Positions 25,792 to 34,405 of a DNA stretch of 64,000 bases are shown piece after piece. The stretch covers positions 1 through 64,000 of the forward strand of contig JBBQWZ010000031.1 of the NCBI GenBank assembly GCA_038210135.1. The letters run 5' to 3'. The translations under genes were made by a program, and so were the position numbers. Below the pieces are notes generated by a model. That model was not told the origin of the DNA, ran no database searches, and saw only the letters and a list, made by a program, of their open reading frames with translations. The stretch comes from JBBQWZ01 sp038210135 (GTDB taxonomy: Bacteria > Acidobacteriota > Terriglobia > Bryobacterales > Bryobacteraceae). Numbering within the stretch: position 1 is the first letter of the stretch; the number at the start of each line of letters is the position of its first letter.

Positions 25792-27669
25792 GTGCTTCGA
25801 ATATTCTTCCTGCTCGGTTCATTTTCGATATTGCTGCCGGGCGCGGACAGCCGCCTATCCGACGCGGCAATGCGCCCCGACCGCGATGCGGTCCGACTGT
25901 TGTTGGTACAGCACGCCGACATCAACGGGCCGCAGGGAGATGGATCGACGGCGCTCCACTGGGCCGCGTTCCACGACGATCTCGATCTGATGAAGACGCT
26001 GCTCGCTGCGGGAGCGGATGTCCGCGCGAAGACGCGGGAAGGCGGGATCACTCCGCTCTTTATGGCGGCGACCAACGGCAACGCGGCCGTGATCGACGCG
26101 CTGCTAAAGGCAGGAGCGGACGCAAACTCGGCGAAAAGCAACGGAACCACGGTTCTGATGATTGCCGCCGCGGCGGGCAACCCGCAGGCAGTGGAATTGC
26201 TGCTCGCGCACGGCGCGGATGTCCAGGCGAAAGAAGCGATCCATGGACAGACTGCTTTGATGTTTGCGGCGGCTCTCGATCGCGCCGCCGTGGTGAAAGT
26301 CTTGCTGGCGAAAGGCGCCCAGCCGAACGTCGCGACCACGGTCAAGAAAGTGGAACGGGTCCGCTTCGATCAGGATGGCAACATTGTCGAAGAGCGCCCG
26401 GTCGCCGCGAAAGGGCAACTTCCGCCGAAGCTGGAATCGGGCGCCGCGGCCGATGCTCGCGATGCGGCCGCGGATGCGCAAGCGGTAGCGGACGCCTTGA
26501 AAGCGGCCAATGACACCGCGCGGCGCGAACTAGATTCGTTCGCGCGATCCATCGGATTGCAGTCGGCATCGTACTCGCTCGGCAAGGCGCGGAATCGAGC
26601 CGGAGACGTGGCCGCCCGCGGAGCGCGGCGCGTGGGTCCGGAATGGGCGGGCGCGATGACGCCGTTGCTATTTGCGGCGCGAGAGGGTCACACGGATTCG
26701 GCACTGGCACTGCTCCAGGGCGGCGCCGACATCAATCAGGTGAATGCGGACAAGTTGTCGCCACTGGTGATGACGATTATGAACGGGCACTACGATCTCG
26801 CGAAAGTGTTGATCGAACACGGTGCGAATCCGAAGCTTGCGTCCACATCCGGTCTCACGGCGCTCTATGCCGCGATCGACGTACAGTGGGCCCCGAAGGC
26901 ATGGTTTCCGCAGCCTGACGTCGGCCAGGAAAAGAACGGCTATCTCGACGTGATGAAGGCGCTGATCGCAAAGGGCGCGGATGTGAACGCCCGCATCAAC
27001 GAGAAGCTTTGGTTTCGTTCGTTCACCAACGACTACACGTGGATCGATCCTTCCGGCGCGACTCCGTTCTGGCGTGCGGCTCAATCGAGCGACGTCGCCG
27101 CCATGCGAATCCTGGTCGAACACGGAGCGGATCCAAAGCTCGCGGTCAAGTCGGGTGACACGCCCCTGCATGCCGCGGCGGGAATCGGGTGGGCCGCGAA
27201 CTGGAGTGTCAATGCGCCGGACCCGTTGGTGAACGCAGTGAAATATTGTGTCGAGCTCGGTCTCGATGTGCAGGCGACCGACAACCGCGGATACACCGCG
27301 CTCCACGGCGCCGCGTATCTCGGAAATAACGAAATGGTCAGCTATCTGGTCTCGCATGGAGCGAAGATCGACGCGCGCACCAAGGCCGGTGACACGGTCG
27401 CGGACATGGCCAACGGTCCAACGCGATTTGGCCAACCGCATCCAGAGACGGTGGCGCTGGCTGAGAAACTGGGTTCCCTCAGTTCGCACAACTGCCGTTC
27501 GGACCAGTGCGTGGTGGCGCCGAAAGCCACGATCTATGAACGTCCGCTGTCGGCGGCCGAGCAGGTGGAAAAAGACAAGATGGATTTGCTGGCGGTCTCT
27601 CTGGGCTTTCGATCGGCGGTTTATCTTGTCGACGCGCCCCCATCGCGAGTGGTTCCAGGGTCAAAGTAG
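25792..27669 (+). CDS. Secreted ankyrin-repeat protein
   Basis: A 625-residue protein with a signal peptide (MLRIFFLLGSFSILLPGAD). The start is a GTG at 25792, 8 bases after GAGG; GTG 25783 is possible. About ten ankyrin repeats are visible in two blocks (DGSTALHWAAFHDDLDLMK, and AMTPLLFAAREGHTDSA onwards). Each block is followed by a similar 16-residue segment: DSFARSIGLQSASYSL near 26533-26580 and DLLAVSLGFRSAVYLV near 27583-27630. A lone CRSDQC pair may form a disulfide. It lies between the DUF1552 gene and two cytochrome genes in one operon, so it probably acts as an extracellular scaffold for them. Confidence 0.85.
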   Translation: MLRIFFLLGSFSILLPGADSRLSDAAMRPDRDAVRLLLVQHADINGPQGDGSTALHWAAFHDDLDLMKTLLAAGADVRAKTREGGITPLFMAATNGNAAVIDALLKAGADANSAKSNGTTVLMIAAAAGNPQAVELLLAHGADVQAKEAIHGQTALMFAAALDRAAVVKVLLAKGAQPNVATTVKKVERVRFDQDGNIVEERPVAAKGQLPPKLESGAAADARDAAADAQAVADALKAANDTARRELDSFARSIGLQSASYSLGKARNRAGDVAARGARRVGPEWAGAMTPLLFAAREGHTDSALALLQGGADINQVNADKLSPLVMTIMNGHYDLAKVLIEHGANPKLASTSGLTALYAAIDVQWAPKAWFPQPDVGQEKNGYLDVMKALIAKGADVNARINEKLWFRSFTNDYTWIDPSGATPFWRAAQSSDVAAMRILVEHGADPKLAVKSGDTPLHAAAGIGWAANWSVNAPDPLVNAVKYCVELGLDVQATDNRGYTALHGAAYLGNNEMVSYLVSHGAKIDARTKAGDTVADMANGPTRFGQPHPETVALAEKLGSLSSHNCRSDQCVVAPKATIYERPLSAAEQVEKDKMDLLAVSLGFRSAVYLVDAPPSRVVPGSK

Positions 27670-27679
27670 GCGTCACGGG

Positions 27680-28960
27680 ATGCGCGCACTTTTCGACAAA
27701 CTGGGTTCGCGCTCTTTTCTTACGGCAGGCGTTTCGTCGTCAGCGGTTGCGGCGGCCCTGCTCTGCGGGTCGTTTGCCCAGGAAGCTTTCGCGCAATACC
27801 TGGACACGATTCCGCCGAACCATCCGTCGATTCGCTATTCGCAGTCCAAGACCAGCGACCCCGTTTCACGACTGGCGAGCCAATTCGCATCCGGTCAACA
27901 GCGCTTGCCGTTCCGCGACGATGGACTCGGGTATTTGCCCGCCCTACTCGACGCTTTTGGAATTTCTGTCGATTCGCAAGCGCTTGTATTTTCGAAGACC
28001 AGCTTTCAAGCCGCGAAGATTTCTCCACGAAATCCGCGCGCCATCTACTTCAATGACGAAGTCGCGGTCGGCTGGGTGCGCGGTGGAGATGGCATCGAGA
28101 TCGCCGCGCTCGATCCGGCGCAAGGTATGGTGTTCTACACGCTCGACACGAGGAAAGTCGAGCGGCCACAATTGGTGAGGCGGCAGGAATGCCTGCACTG
28201 CCATCAGGGCACCGCGACCCTCGGCGTACCGGGAATCTTCGTCGGCTCCGTGCTTCCGGACGCCGCCGGGCGGCCTTCGCGCGGCGCCGCGATTATCACC
28301 GATCACAGTACTCCGTTTGCGGATCGATGGGGCGGCTGGTACGTGAATGCGGCGAAAGGCCAGCAGGCGGATCGGTCGAACGCGGTGTCGATTGATCCGG
28401 CGGAACCGTGGACGTTGAATACTCGCGGACTGCAGAACCGCCGCGACTTGGTGGGATTGGTGGACACCACCGGATATCTCGCGCCGGTCAGCGACATCGT
28501 CGCACTGATGACCTTCGAACATCAGACCAAGGTGACGAACCTGATGATTCGAGCGGGTTGGGTGTGGCGGACTTCCGGCCGGCTGGAGATCGATGCTTTG
28601 GCGGACGCTATGCTATTTGCGGACGAGGTCCAGTTGCGCGAACCCCTCGAAGGAGTTTCCTGCTTCACGACTTCGTTTGCGGCCCGTGGCCCCCGCGCTA
28701 CGGATGGGCGGAGCTTGCGCGACTTCGATCTCAAGACCAGGCTGTTCCGCTATCCGTTGAGCTACATGATTTACAGTGCGGGATTTGATGGGTTGCCGGC
28801 GCCGGTACGGGACAAGTTGTATGCGCGGCTGTATCAGTGGTTGACTCGAGCGAGTGATTCCAGGAACCCGGCATCGGGCGTCGAAACCGGAAAAATCATT
28901 ATCGCAATCGTTGCCGCCACGAAGCCAGGAGTGCCTGGATACTGGAAGACGTCTGAATGA
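27680..28960 (+). CDS. Exported c-type cytochrome with one CxxCH site
   Basis: A 426-residue protein starting at the ATG 27680, 10 bp after the ankyrin stop. A hydrophobic stretch (SSSAVAAALLCGSFAQEAFA) forms the export signal. One haem site, CLHCHQG, is near residue 172. The N-terminal 150 residues carry IRYSQSKTSDPVSRLASQF and AIYFNDEVAVGWVRGG, which resemble a family seen beside DUF1592/DUF1552 genes, but I cannot name it. It likely passes electrons within the same operon's envelope module. Confidence 0.8.
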   Translation: MRALFDKLGSRSFLTAGVSSSAVAAALLCGSFAQEAFAQYLDTIPPNHPSIRYSQSKTSDPVSRLASQFASGQQRLPFRDDGLGYLPALLDAFGISVDSQALVFSKTSFQAAKISPRNPRAIYFNDEVAVGWVRGGDGIEIAALDPAQGMVFYTLDTRKVERPQLVRRQECLHCHQGTATLGVPGIFVGSVLPDAAGRPSRGAAIITDHSTPFADRWGGWYVNAAKGQQADRSNAVSIDPAEPWTLNTRGLQNRRDLVGLVDTTGYLAPVSDIVALMTFEHQTKVTNLMIRAGWVWRTSGRLEIDALADAMLFADEVQLREPLEGVSCFTTSFAARGPRATDGRSLRDFDLKTRLFRYPLSYMIYSAGFDGLPAPVRDKLYARLYQWLTRASDSRNPASGVETGKIIIAIVAATKPGVPGYWKTSE

Positions 28961-28973
28961 AGCGAGCTGAATA

Positions 28974-29357
28974 ATGAGCGAAGTTTTTCGAATACAGGTC
29001 CGGTGGATTCTGGTTCTGGTTAGCGTTTGTGGTTGGTCGCTTGCCGCGCAGGAGAAGACCGCGCCCCCGGTGGCGCCGTCGAATTTGAAGGTGTTGAAGC
29101 TTCCGGCCGGGGCCGATATTCAGCAGGTCATGCGGACCTTCACCGCGGGCCTCGGTGTACAGTGCGTGTTCTGCCACGTCCAGGGCAACTTCGCGAGCGA
29201 CGAAAATCCCAAGAAGGAAATTGCTCGCCAAATGATCAAGCTGACGCAGGACACGAACGGCAAATTTCACGACGGAAAGTTAAGGGTTTCCTGCTACACC
29301 TGCCATCGCGGCGAAACCGAACCGAAGACGGCACCGGAACCCAAAGCAGGTCAATAA
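28974..29357 (+). CDS. Small di-haem cytochrome (photosynthetic reaction-centre cytochrome-like)
   Basis: A 127-residue exported protein with two haem motifs, CVFCH near residue 65 and CYTCH near 107. The context LGVQCVFCHVQGNFASDENP and VSCYTCHRGETEP matches a common acidobacterial/planctomycete family annotated as related to the reaction-centre cytochrome c subunit; no photosynthesis is implied. A signal anchor (VRWILVLVSVCGWSLAAQ) precedes it. It ends the five-gene plus-strand operon, 13 bp after the previous stop. Confidence 0.85.
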   Translation: MSEVFRIQVRWILVLVSVCGWSLAAQEKTAPPVAPSNLKVLKLPAGADIQQVMRTFTAGLGVQCVFCHVQGNFASDENPKKEIARQMIKLTQDTNGKFHDGKLRVSCYTCHRGETEPKTAPEPKAGQ

Positions 29358-29363
29358 GCGGAG

Positions 29364-29891
29364 TTATTTCTCAACCAAAGCCACATCGACAGCGTGGGAC
29401 ATCACTCGCGCGAGGCCGCGGTTAGGCGTCAGACAGACTTTGATTTCGAGATCGAGTCCCTCGCATTTAAAGGGGATGACCGTCCACTTCTCTTTGCCGC
29501 CGCTGCGGGCGCAAAAACTCAAGCCGTAGACGACGGTCGGGATGCTCAGGCCCAGCACGCCGAGATGGTTTTCAGCGACCGTCTTGAAATTGCCCACAAT
29601 CATATTGGCAATTTCCGAAACCGCATCCAGGACTTCGTCGTTGATTTCGCTGAACTCGGAGCCGAGCATGGCGCCGGCAATCCGACAAGCCATTTTCACG
29701 TCGCACGCGAGACTGGCAGTGCCAATCCAGGCGCCGGCGAGCCCGACCACGGCGATAATTCCGTCGCTCGGCCCAGGCGCGGCCACTTCGGACCGTGGAG
29801 TTCCCAACTCGACGGAGAGTCCAAGCATCATCGAAAACGTCTCATCCGTCGAAGTGCGAATCGCATCCACAATCTGATCTTGATTCATCAT
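29364..29891 (-). CDS. cheX: CheX-like chemotaxis phosphatase-family protein
   Basis: A 175-residue protein of the CheC/CheX/FliY-type fold. VSEIANMIVGNFKT near residue 92 carries the typical E-x-x-N catalytic signature (Glu and Asn), and a start such as MMNQDQIVDAIRTSTDETF fits CheX. Such proteins dephosphorylate CheY-P. It is 11 bp downstream of a CheY-like gene on the same strand, so the two may act as a response-regulator/phosphatase pair. No other chemotaxis genes are visible in the window. Confidence 0.83.
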   Translation of the reverse strand: MMNQDQIVDAIRTSTDETFSMMLGLSVELGTPRSEVAAPGPSDGIIAVVGLAGAWIGTASLACDVKMACRIAGAMLGSEFSEINDEVLDAVSEIANMIVGNFKTVAENHLGVLGLSIPTVVYGLSFCARSGGKEKWTVIPFKCEGLDLEIKVCLTPNRGLARVMSHAVDVALVEK

Positions 29892-29902
29892 AAGGTTCCC
29901 GG

Positions 29903-30274
29903 TTAGATGAGCCCTTCCAGCTTTTCCTTGATCTGTTCCATGGTGAATGGCTTTCTGACGTAACCACTTGCCCCCAGTTGGACCGCCTCCATAACCCGCG
30001 CGGCGCTGCCTTCCGTGGTGATCATGATCACGGGAATATGCTTCGATTCGGGCTGCGCCTTGAGCGCGGTCAGCAGTTCGATGCCATCCATATTGGGCAT
30101 ATTGATGTCACTCAAAATCAGATGCACCGGGCCGAGTTTCAATTTCTCCAGAGCCTCGATCCCATCCCCCGCTTCGACCACGTTTCCGAGGTTGACATCT
30201 GCCTGCCCGAGAATTCGACGCAGCACTTTTCGTATTACCGCCGAATCATCCACGATCATCACGTCAACGCTCAT
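29903..30274 (-). CDS. CheY-like single-domain response regulator
   Basis: A 123-residue receiver domain without output domain. The acidic pair (MIVDDSAVIRKVLRR), phospho-acceptor Asp (LILSDINMPNMDG), Thr (MITTEG) and Lys (VRKPFT) are all present. The partner is probably the CheX gene that follows by 11 bp. The kinase is not in the window. Function as a motility or other signalling relay is inferred from the fold. Confidence 0.92.
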   Translation of the reverse strand: MSVDVMIVDDSAVIRKVLRRILGQADVNLGNVVEAGDGIEALEKLKLGPVHLILSDINMPNMDGIELLTALKAQPESKHIPVIMITTEGSAARVMEAVQLGASGYVRKPFTMEQIKEKLEGLI

Positions 30275-30355
30275 TCGGTGTACTCTCCCCTCACAATCTG
30301 CTTATCGGCGGCGCACCGCGCACTCTTAGGACCTTGGCGCATAATCCAAGGGTTT

Positions 30356-31183
30356 CTAGCGGTGAGCCGGAAACCGGACCACGAGTCCCGCCGACACAAA
30401 CCAGCAACGGATCAGCGGCGCGATCTGCTGGCCTGCCGACACATCCACTTGGGCGTTCGGGCCTAGTGGGTGCGAAACACCGGCATCTAATGCCCAGACC
30501 GTATCGCTCCCGCGAAGCGACGAGCGCGCAAGGTACGCCTCCGTGAAGGCATTCCATTGACGCCTTAGACCTCGACTGACTTGCACACTGACCTGCTCCC
30601 GCGAGAATCGTCCATCCGCCGCGGATAGAGAAGAGACCAGGAAATTCCCGCCGACCACGGTGCTCTCGCGGATCGATTTCGACCAGACGAGTTTCACGGT
30701 CGGATCCACGCCCGAACTCGAGAACCGCGGATCGCCTGCCGGCATAGAAACCATCGCTACCACCGCCAGTTCCGGACGCCAGGCCGTTTCTTGCACCAAG
30801 CCGACCTTGGCTCCGGCTGAGAGGTCGGACGGTCCCGCCGTGCGCGTGACCACGCTCTCGAAAGCACTGTCCGCGCGCTGCGCGGAGCTGCGGAATCCAT
30901 CCGCGGCGAAGCGCAATTCGATCCCGTGACCAATTCCCCATCGTACGAGGGGACTTCCGCCGGTAAATGAACGTTCCGCGGAACCGCCATCCGATCGGCC
31001 GGTCAGCGTCAAGCCGCTTTCGAACTGAAGGTACCCCGCGCCGATGACCTTCACGCCGTCCCCGATGCCGGGCCGGTCCGTCGTAAGCGGTTCCCGGATG
31101 CCGCCCTCGACTTGCGCGTCGAGCAAACCGATGGAAGCAAATATGACAGCCCGGTAGAACACCTGCCGCAAATTTCTGGACAT
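30356..31183 (-). CDS. Outer-membrane beta-barrel-like protein (transporter/MetA-pathway type)
   Basis: A 275-residue protein beginning MSRNLRQVFYRAVIFASIGLL, a signal sequence. The body has alternating beta segments (YLQFESGLTLTG, HGIELRFAADGF, VKLVWSKSIRE) and a terminal aromatic-basic end (VVRFPAHR), matching outer-membrane phenol-pathway-type proteins (PF13557). REPLTTDRPGIGDG near residue 28 is common in this family. The start at 31183 is chosen because the ORF extension to 31366 lies across the divergent hypF start. Downstream the CheY gene follows after 81 bp. Confidence 0.7.
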   Translation of the reverse strand: MSRNLRQVFYRAVIFASIGLLDAQVEGGIREPLTTDRPGIGDGVKVIGAGYLQFESGLTLTGRSDGGSAERSFTGGSPLVRWGIGHGIELRFAADGFRSSAQRADSAFESVVTRTAGPSDLSAGAKVGLVQETAWRPELAVVAMVSMPAGDPRFSSSGVDPTVKLVWSKSIRESTVVGGNFLVSSLSAADGRFSREQVSVQVSRGLRRQWNAFTEAYLARSSLRGSDTVWALDAGVSHPLGPNAQVDVSAGQQIAPLIRCWFVSAGLVVRFPAHR

Positions 31184-31334
31184 GGACGTCTCATCGGCGG
31201 CGCGGGCTTGAATCTGAGCGCCGGCGCGGCCAAAGAGGTTTGTCCTTTGGACCGGATTCCCGCGGCGATCCTGGCGTAGTTGGCACGCATCGGAAAGTGA
31301 GAGCTCGCGGCACCGGCTATGGCATGATTTGGCT

Positions 31335-33626
31335 ATGCCGCGTTCGCGCGTCCGGTTCGAAATCACAGGGGTTGTGCAAGGCGTCGGCTTCCGCCCGTTT
31401 GTCTACAATCTCGCGCGCGAGCACGCCCTATCGGGCTTCGTCTTCAATCACAATTCCGGGGTCACCATTGAAGCGGAAGGAGTCCCGGAAGCTCTCTCGT
31501 CCTTCGAGCGCGACTTGCGCCTTCGCAAGCCCCCGCTCTCGATCATCGACCGGATCGTCACGCACTCCATCGCCGGCATCGGCGATTCCACTTTCATGAT
31601 CGTCACCAGCGAACACGCGGCTTCAGGAAGCACGCCCGTCTCGCCCGACGTCGCGACCTGTGAGGATTGCCTGCGGGAACTGCACGATCCCGCCGATCGC
31701 CGCTTCGCGTACCCGTTCCTGAATTGCACCAATTGCGGTCCCCGCTTCACCATCATTCAGGATCTCCCCTACGATCGTCCGGCCACCACCATGCACGTGT
31801 TCGCGATGTGCGAAACGTGCCTGGCTGAATATCAGAACCCGGCTGACCGCCGCTTCCATGCGCAGCCGAATGCCTGCCCGAAGTGCGGCCCCCAAGTTAC
31901 TTTTGAGAACCGCCGGGAAAGTCTGACCGGACCGCCCGCGATTGCCCGTGCCCGCGAAGAGCTCGCCCGCGGAGCCATCCTCGCCGTCAAAGGGATCGGC
32001 GGATTTCACCTCGTCTGCGATGCCACCTCGGACGAAGCCATCGATCGACTGCGCGGCCGCAAGAATCGCTTCGAGCAGCCCTTCGCCATCATGGTCCGCG
32101 ACCTGGAAGCCGCCCGCAAGGTCGCGCACCTACCAGACGAAGAATCCCGTCTCCTCACCGCCAAAGAGCGCCCGATTGTATTGCTCGAAAAGCGCGCCGG
32201 AAATGCCCTGTCGGAACGCGTCGCTCCGGGCAACGGCTACATCGGCGTGATGCTGCCTTACTCTCCGCTGCACCCGCTGCTACTCGGCGAAGCGCCCCTC
32301 GTGATGACCTCCGCGAACCCATCCGGCGAGCCGATCGTACGCGAGAATCGCGAAGCCGTCGAGCGCCTGTCCGGACTCGCCGATGCATTCCTCTTGCACA
32401 ACCGCGATATCGAAGTGGTCTGCGACGACTCGGTGATCCGCACCTTCGAAGGATACGAGATGCCGTTGCGCCGTTCGCGCGGCTATGCTCCGTTGCCGAT
32501 TCAATTACCGAAAGAAGCTGACAGCATTCTCGCGGTCGGCGCCGAGTTGAAGTCCACCTTCTGCATCACCAAACAGAAATACGCGTATCTCAGCCAGCAC
32601 ATCGGCGACATGGGCATGCTCGAAACGCAGCGCGCGTTTGAAAGAGCGCTTGACCACATGCTGCGGCTCTTCCGCGTCGAGCCGCGGCGAGTCGTTTGCG
32701 ATTTGCACCCCGGCTATCATTCCGCGAACTGGGCGGCGCGGTATGCGGAAGAACGAAAACTTCCCCTGATCAAGGTGCAGCATCATCACGCTCACGTCGC
32801 GGCCCTGGTCGCGGAATCCGCCTTGCCGCTCGATTCGCCGATCATCGGGATCGTCTTCGACGGCACCGGCTACGGAACGGACGGCGCCATTTGGGGCGGC
32901 GAAGTTCTGATCGTGAGAGGAGCGGAATTCGAACGCTTCGCCCACCTGAAGTACGTGCCGTTAGCCGGCGGGGATGCCGCGGTGAAAACGCCGGCCCGGA
33001 GCGCGCTCTCGCATTTGCACGCGGCGAAAATCGATTGGGACGATGACCTGGCGTGCGTCGCGGAATTCCACGCGCCCGAGTTGAGGCTGCTCAGGCAACA
33101 ATTGGATCGCGAATTGAATTGCGTCCGCTCGAGCAGCATGGGACGCCTCTTCGATGCCGTCTCCGCGCTGATCGGAGTCCGCCAGCGGGTGAGCTACGAG
33201 GGTCAGGCCGCCATCGAATTGGAATCGCTTTGCGCGACCGATAGCGAACCCCGCTATACGGCGAAGATCATCCAGGACTCTCCACAAGGTTCGCCCGTGC
33301 TTCTCGATCCCGGCCCCATGCTACGTGAAATCGTCGCCGACTTGCGAGCCGGAGTTCCTCGCGAGCGGATCGGCTCCGGTTTTCACGAAGCCGTAGCATC
33401 GTGGATCGTGGCCGGCAGTGAGTTGGCGCGCCAGAGCACAGGCCTGAATCTGGTCGGACTCACCGGCGGCGTTTTTCAGAATCTGACACTCCTCCGCAAA
33501 TCCGTTACTCGACTCCGGGCGGCGGGCTTTGATGTGCGCGTCCACCGCGTCGTACCGCCAAACGACGGAGGCCTGGCCCTCGGCCAAGCCACGCTTGGTC
33601 TCCTCCAAACGCCTCCCCCGGCTTGA
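31335..33626 (+). CDS. hypF: Carbamoyltransferase HypF
   Basis: A 763-residue protein with the full HypF layout: an acylphosphatase domain (VVQGVGFRPFVYNLAR), two CxxC-x18-CxxC zinc fingers (CEDC to CTNC, CETC to CPKC), a YrdC-like domain (ILAVKGIGGFHLVCDATSD) and a Kae1-like carbamoyltransferase domain with HHHAH. HypF makes the thiocarboxamide precursor of the cyanide ligand of [NiFe] hydrogenases. The ATG at 31335 is taken; a TTG at 31329 is possible. No hydrogenase structural or other hyp genes lie in the window. Confidence 0.93.
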   Translation: MPRSRVRFEITGVVQGVGFRPFVYNLAREHALSGFVFNHNSGVTIEAEGVPEALSSFERDLRLRKPPLSIIDRIVTHSIAGIGDSTFMIVTSEHAASGSTPVSPDVATCEDCLRELHDPADRRFAYPFLNCTNCGPRFTIIQDLPYDRPATTMHVFAMCETCLAEYQNPADRRFHAQPNACPKCGPQVTFENRRESLTGPPAIARAREELARGAILAVKGIGGFHLVCDATSDEAIDRLRGRKNRFEQPFAIMVRDLEAARKVAHLPDEESRLLTAKERPIVLLEKRAGNALSERVAPGNGYIGVMLPYSPLHPLLLGEAPLVMTSANPSGEPIVRENREAVERLSGLADAFLLHNRDIEVVCDDSVIRTFEGYEMPLRRSRGYAPLPIQLPKEADSILAVGAELKSTFCITKQKYAYLSQHIGDMGMLETQRAFERALDHMLRLFRVEPRRVVCDLHPGYHSANWAARYAEERKLPLIKVQHHHAHVAALVAESALPLDSPIIGIVFDGTGYGTDGAIWGGEVLIVRGAEFERFAHLKYVPLAGGDAAVKTPARSALSHLHAAKIDWDDDLACVAEFHAPELRLLRQQLDRELNCVRSSSMGRLFDAVSALIGVRQRVSYEGQAAIELESLCATDSEPRYTAKIIQDSPQGSPVLLDPGPMLREIVADLRAGVPRERIGSGFHEAVASWIVAGSELARQSTGLNLVGLTGGVFQNLTLLRKSVTRLRAAGFDVRVHRVVPPNDGGLALGQATLGLLQTPPPA

Positions 33627-33669
33627 CCTCCCATTGCCACGGCCAACGTTTCAATCGCAAAAATAATTC

Positions 33670-33697
33670 TTGACTTGCCCAGCCAATGTTGTACGCT
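33670..33697 (+). promoter_or_regulatory. Possible sigma70 promoter upstream of the TetR gene
   Basis: TTGACT at 33670-33675 is followed after 16 bp by TACGCT at 33692-33697, which matches the -10 consensus only at three of six positions. The -35 element is good and the palindromic operator candidate starts 8 bp downstream. Confidence 0.4.
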
Positions 33698-33704
33698 CAG
33701 TAAA

Positions 33705-33722
33705 ACTGAATGCTGGTTCAGT
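33705..33722 (+). promoter_or_regulatory. Palindrome ACTGAA-N6-TTCAGT, candidate TetR operator
   Basis: A perfect 6-bp inverted repeat separated by TGCTGG, lying between the putative promoter and the TetR ATG at 33749. A second, looser match (TGAAT...ATTCA) overlaps it. Size and location fit an autoregulatory TetR site. Binding is not shown. Confidence 0.45.
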
Positions 33723-33748
33723 ATTCATTTATTGCCTCTGAAAGCAAA

Positions 33749-34390
33749 ATGACCACGGCGTCACCCAAAGCCAAAACCCGCAAAGCGCAAGCCACTCGTC
33801 AGCGCCAACTTGAAGCAGCAGAAGACCTTTTCGCTGCGAAGGGCTATTTCGATACCTCCATCGTGGACATCACCCAGACGGCTAATGTAGCCTTGGGCAC
33901 ATTCTACGTCTACTTCCCAAGCAAACTCGCCATCTTCCAGGAACTGGTCCGCCACCTGAACGCCAGCCTCCGCAGCCATCTTCGCGAGGCCCTCACCGGA
34001 CTCACCCATCGCGCCGAAATCGAGCGCGCCGGCTTTGAATCGTTCTTCGAATTCGTCGATCGCCACCGCAATCTCTACAGCATTGTTTCCCAAGCCGAGC
34101 TGGTCGATCCCGACCTCTATCGCTGGTATTATCGCTCGCTCGCCGACAGCTACACGTTCGGCCTGCAGCAGGCTATCGACCGTGGCGAGGTCCGCGCGCT
34201 CGATGCCGAAACCATGGCCTGGTGCCTGATGGGCATGGCGCACTTCCTCGGGATGCGCTGGATGCTGTGGGAAGGCAAAGCCGTCCCGAAACCGCAGTTT
34301 GAAACCGTGCTGGCCCTGATCCAAAGTGGCTTGGCCGGTCCGCCCGCGGGCTTTGGTCCCGCGCCGCAGTCTTCCGTCGAAAAACCGTAG
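33749..34390 (+). CDS. TetR/AcrR family transcriptional regulator
   Basis: A 213-residue protein with an N-terminal helix-turn-helix (TSIVDITQTANVALGTFYVYFPSK) and a C-terminal ligand-binding domain. I take the ATG at 33749; an upstream in-frame ATG (33710) would start within the palindrome that looks like an operator. It lies 15 bp upstream of the Oar-like receptor with an AGGAGGAA ribosome site between, so it is the first gene of a four-gene unit. It probably represses that unit in response to a fatty-acid or aromatic ligand, an inference from neighbours only. Confidence 0.9.
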   Translation: MTTASPKAKTRKAQATRQRQLEAAEDLFAAKGYFDTSIVDITQTANVALGTFYVYFPSKLAIFQELVRHLNASLRSHLREALTGLTHRAEIERAGFESFFEFVDRHRNLYSIVSQAELVDPDLYRWYYRSLADSYTFGLQQAIDRGEVRALDAETMAWCLMGMAHFLGMRWMLWEGKAVPKPQFETVLALIQSGLAGPPAGFGPAPQSSVEKP

Positions 34391-34405
34391 TTTGAGGAGG
34401 AAGCC

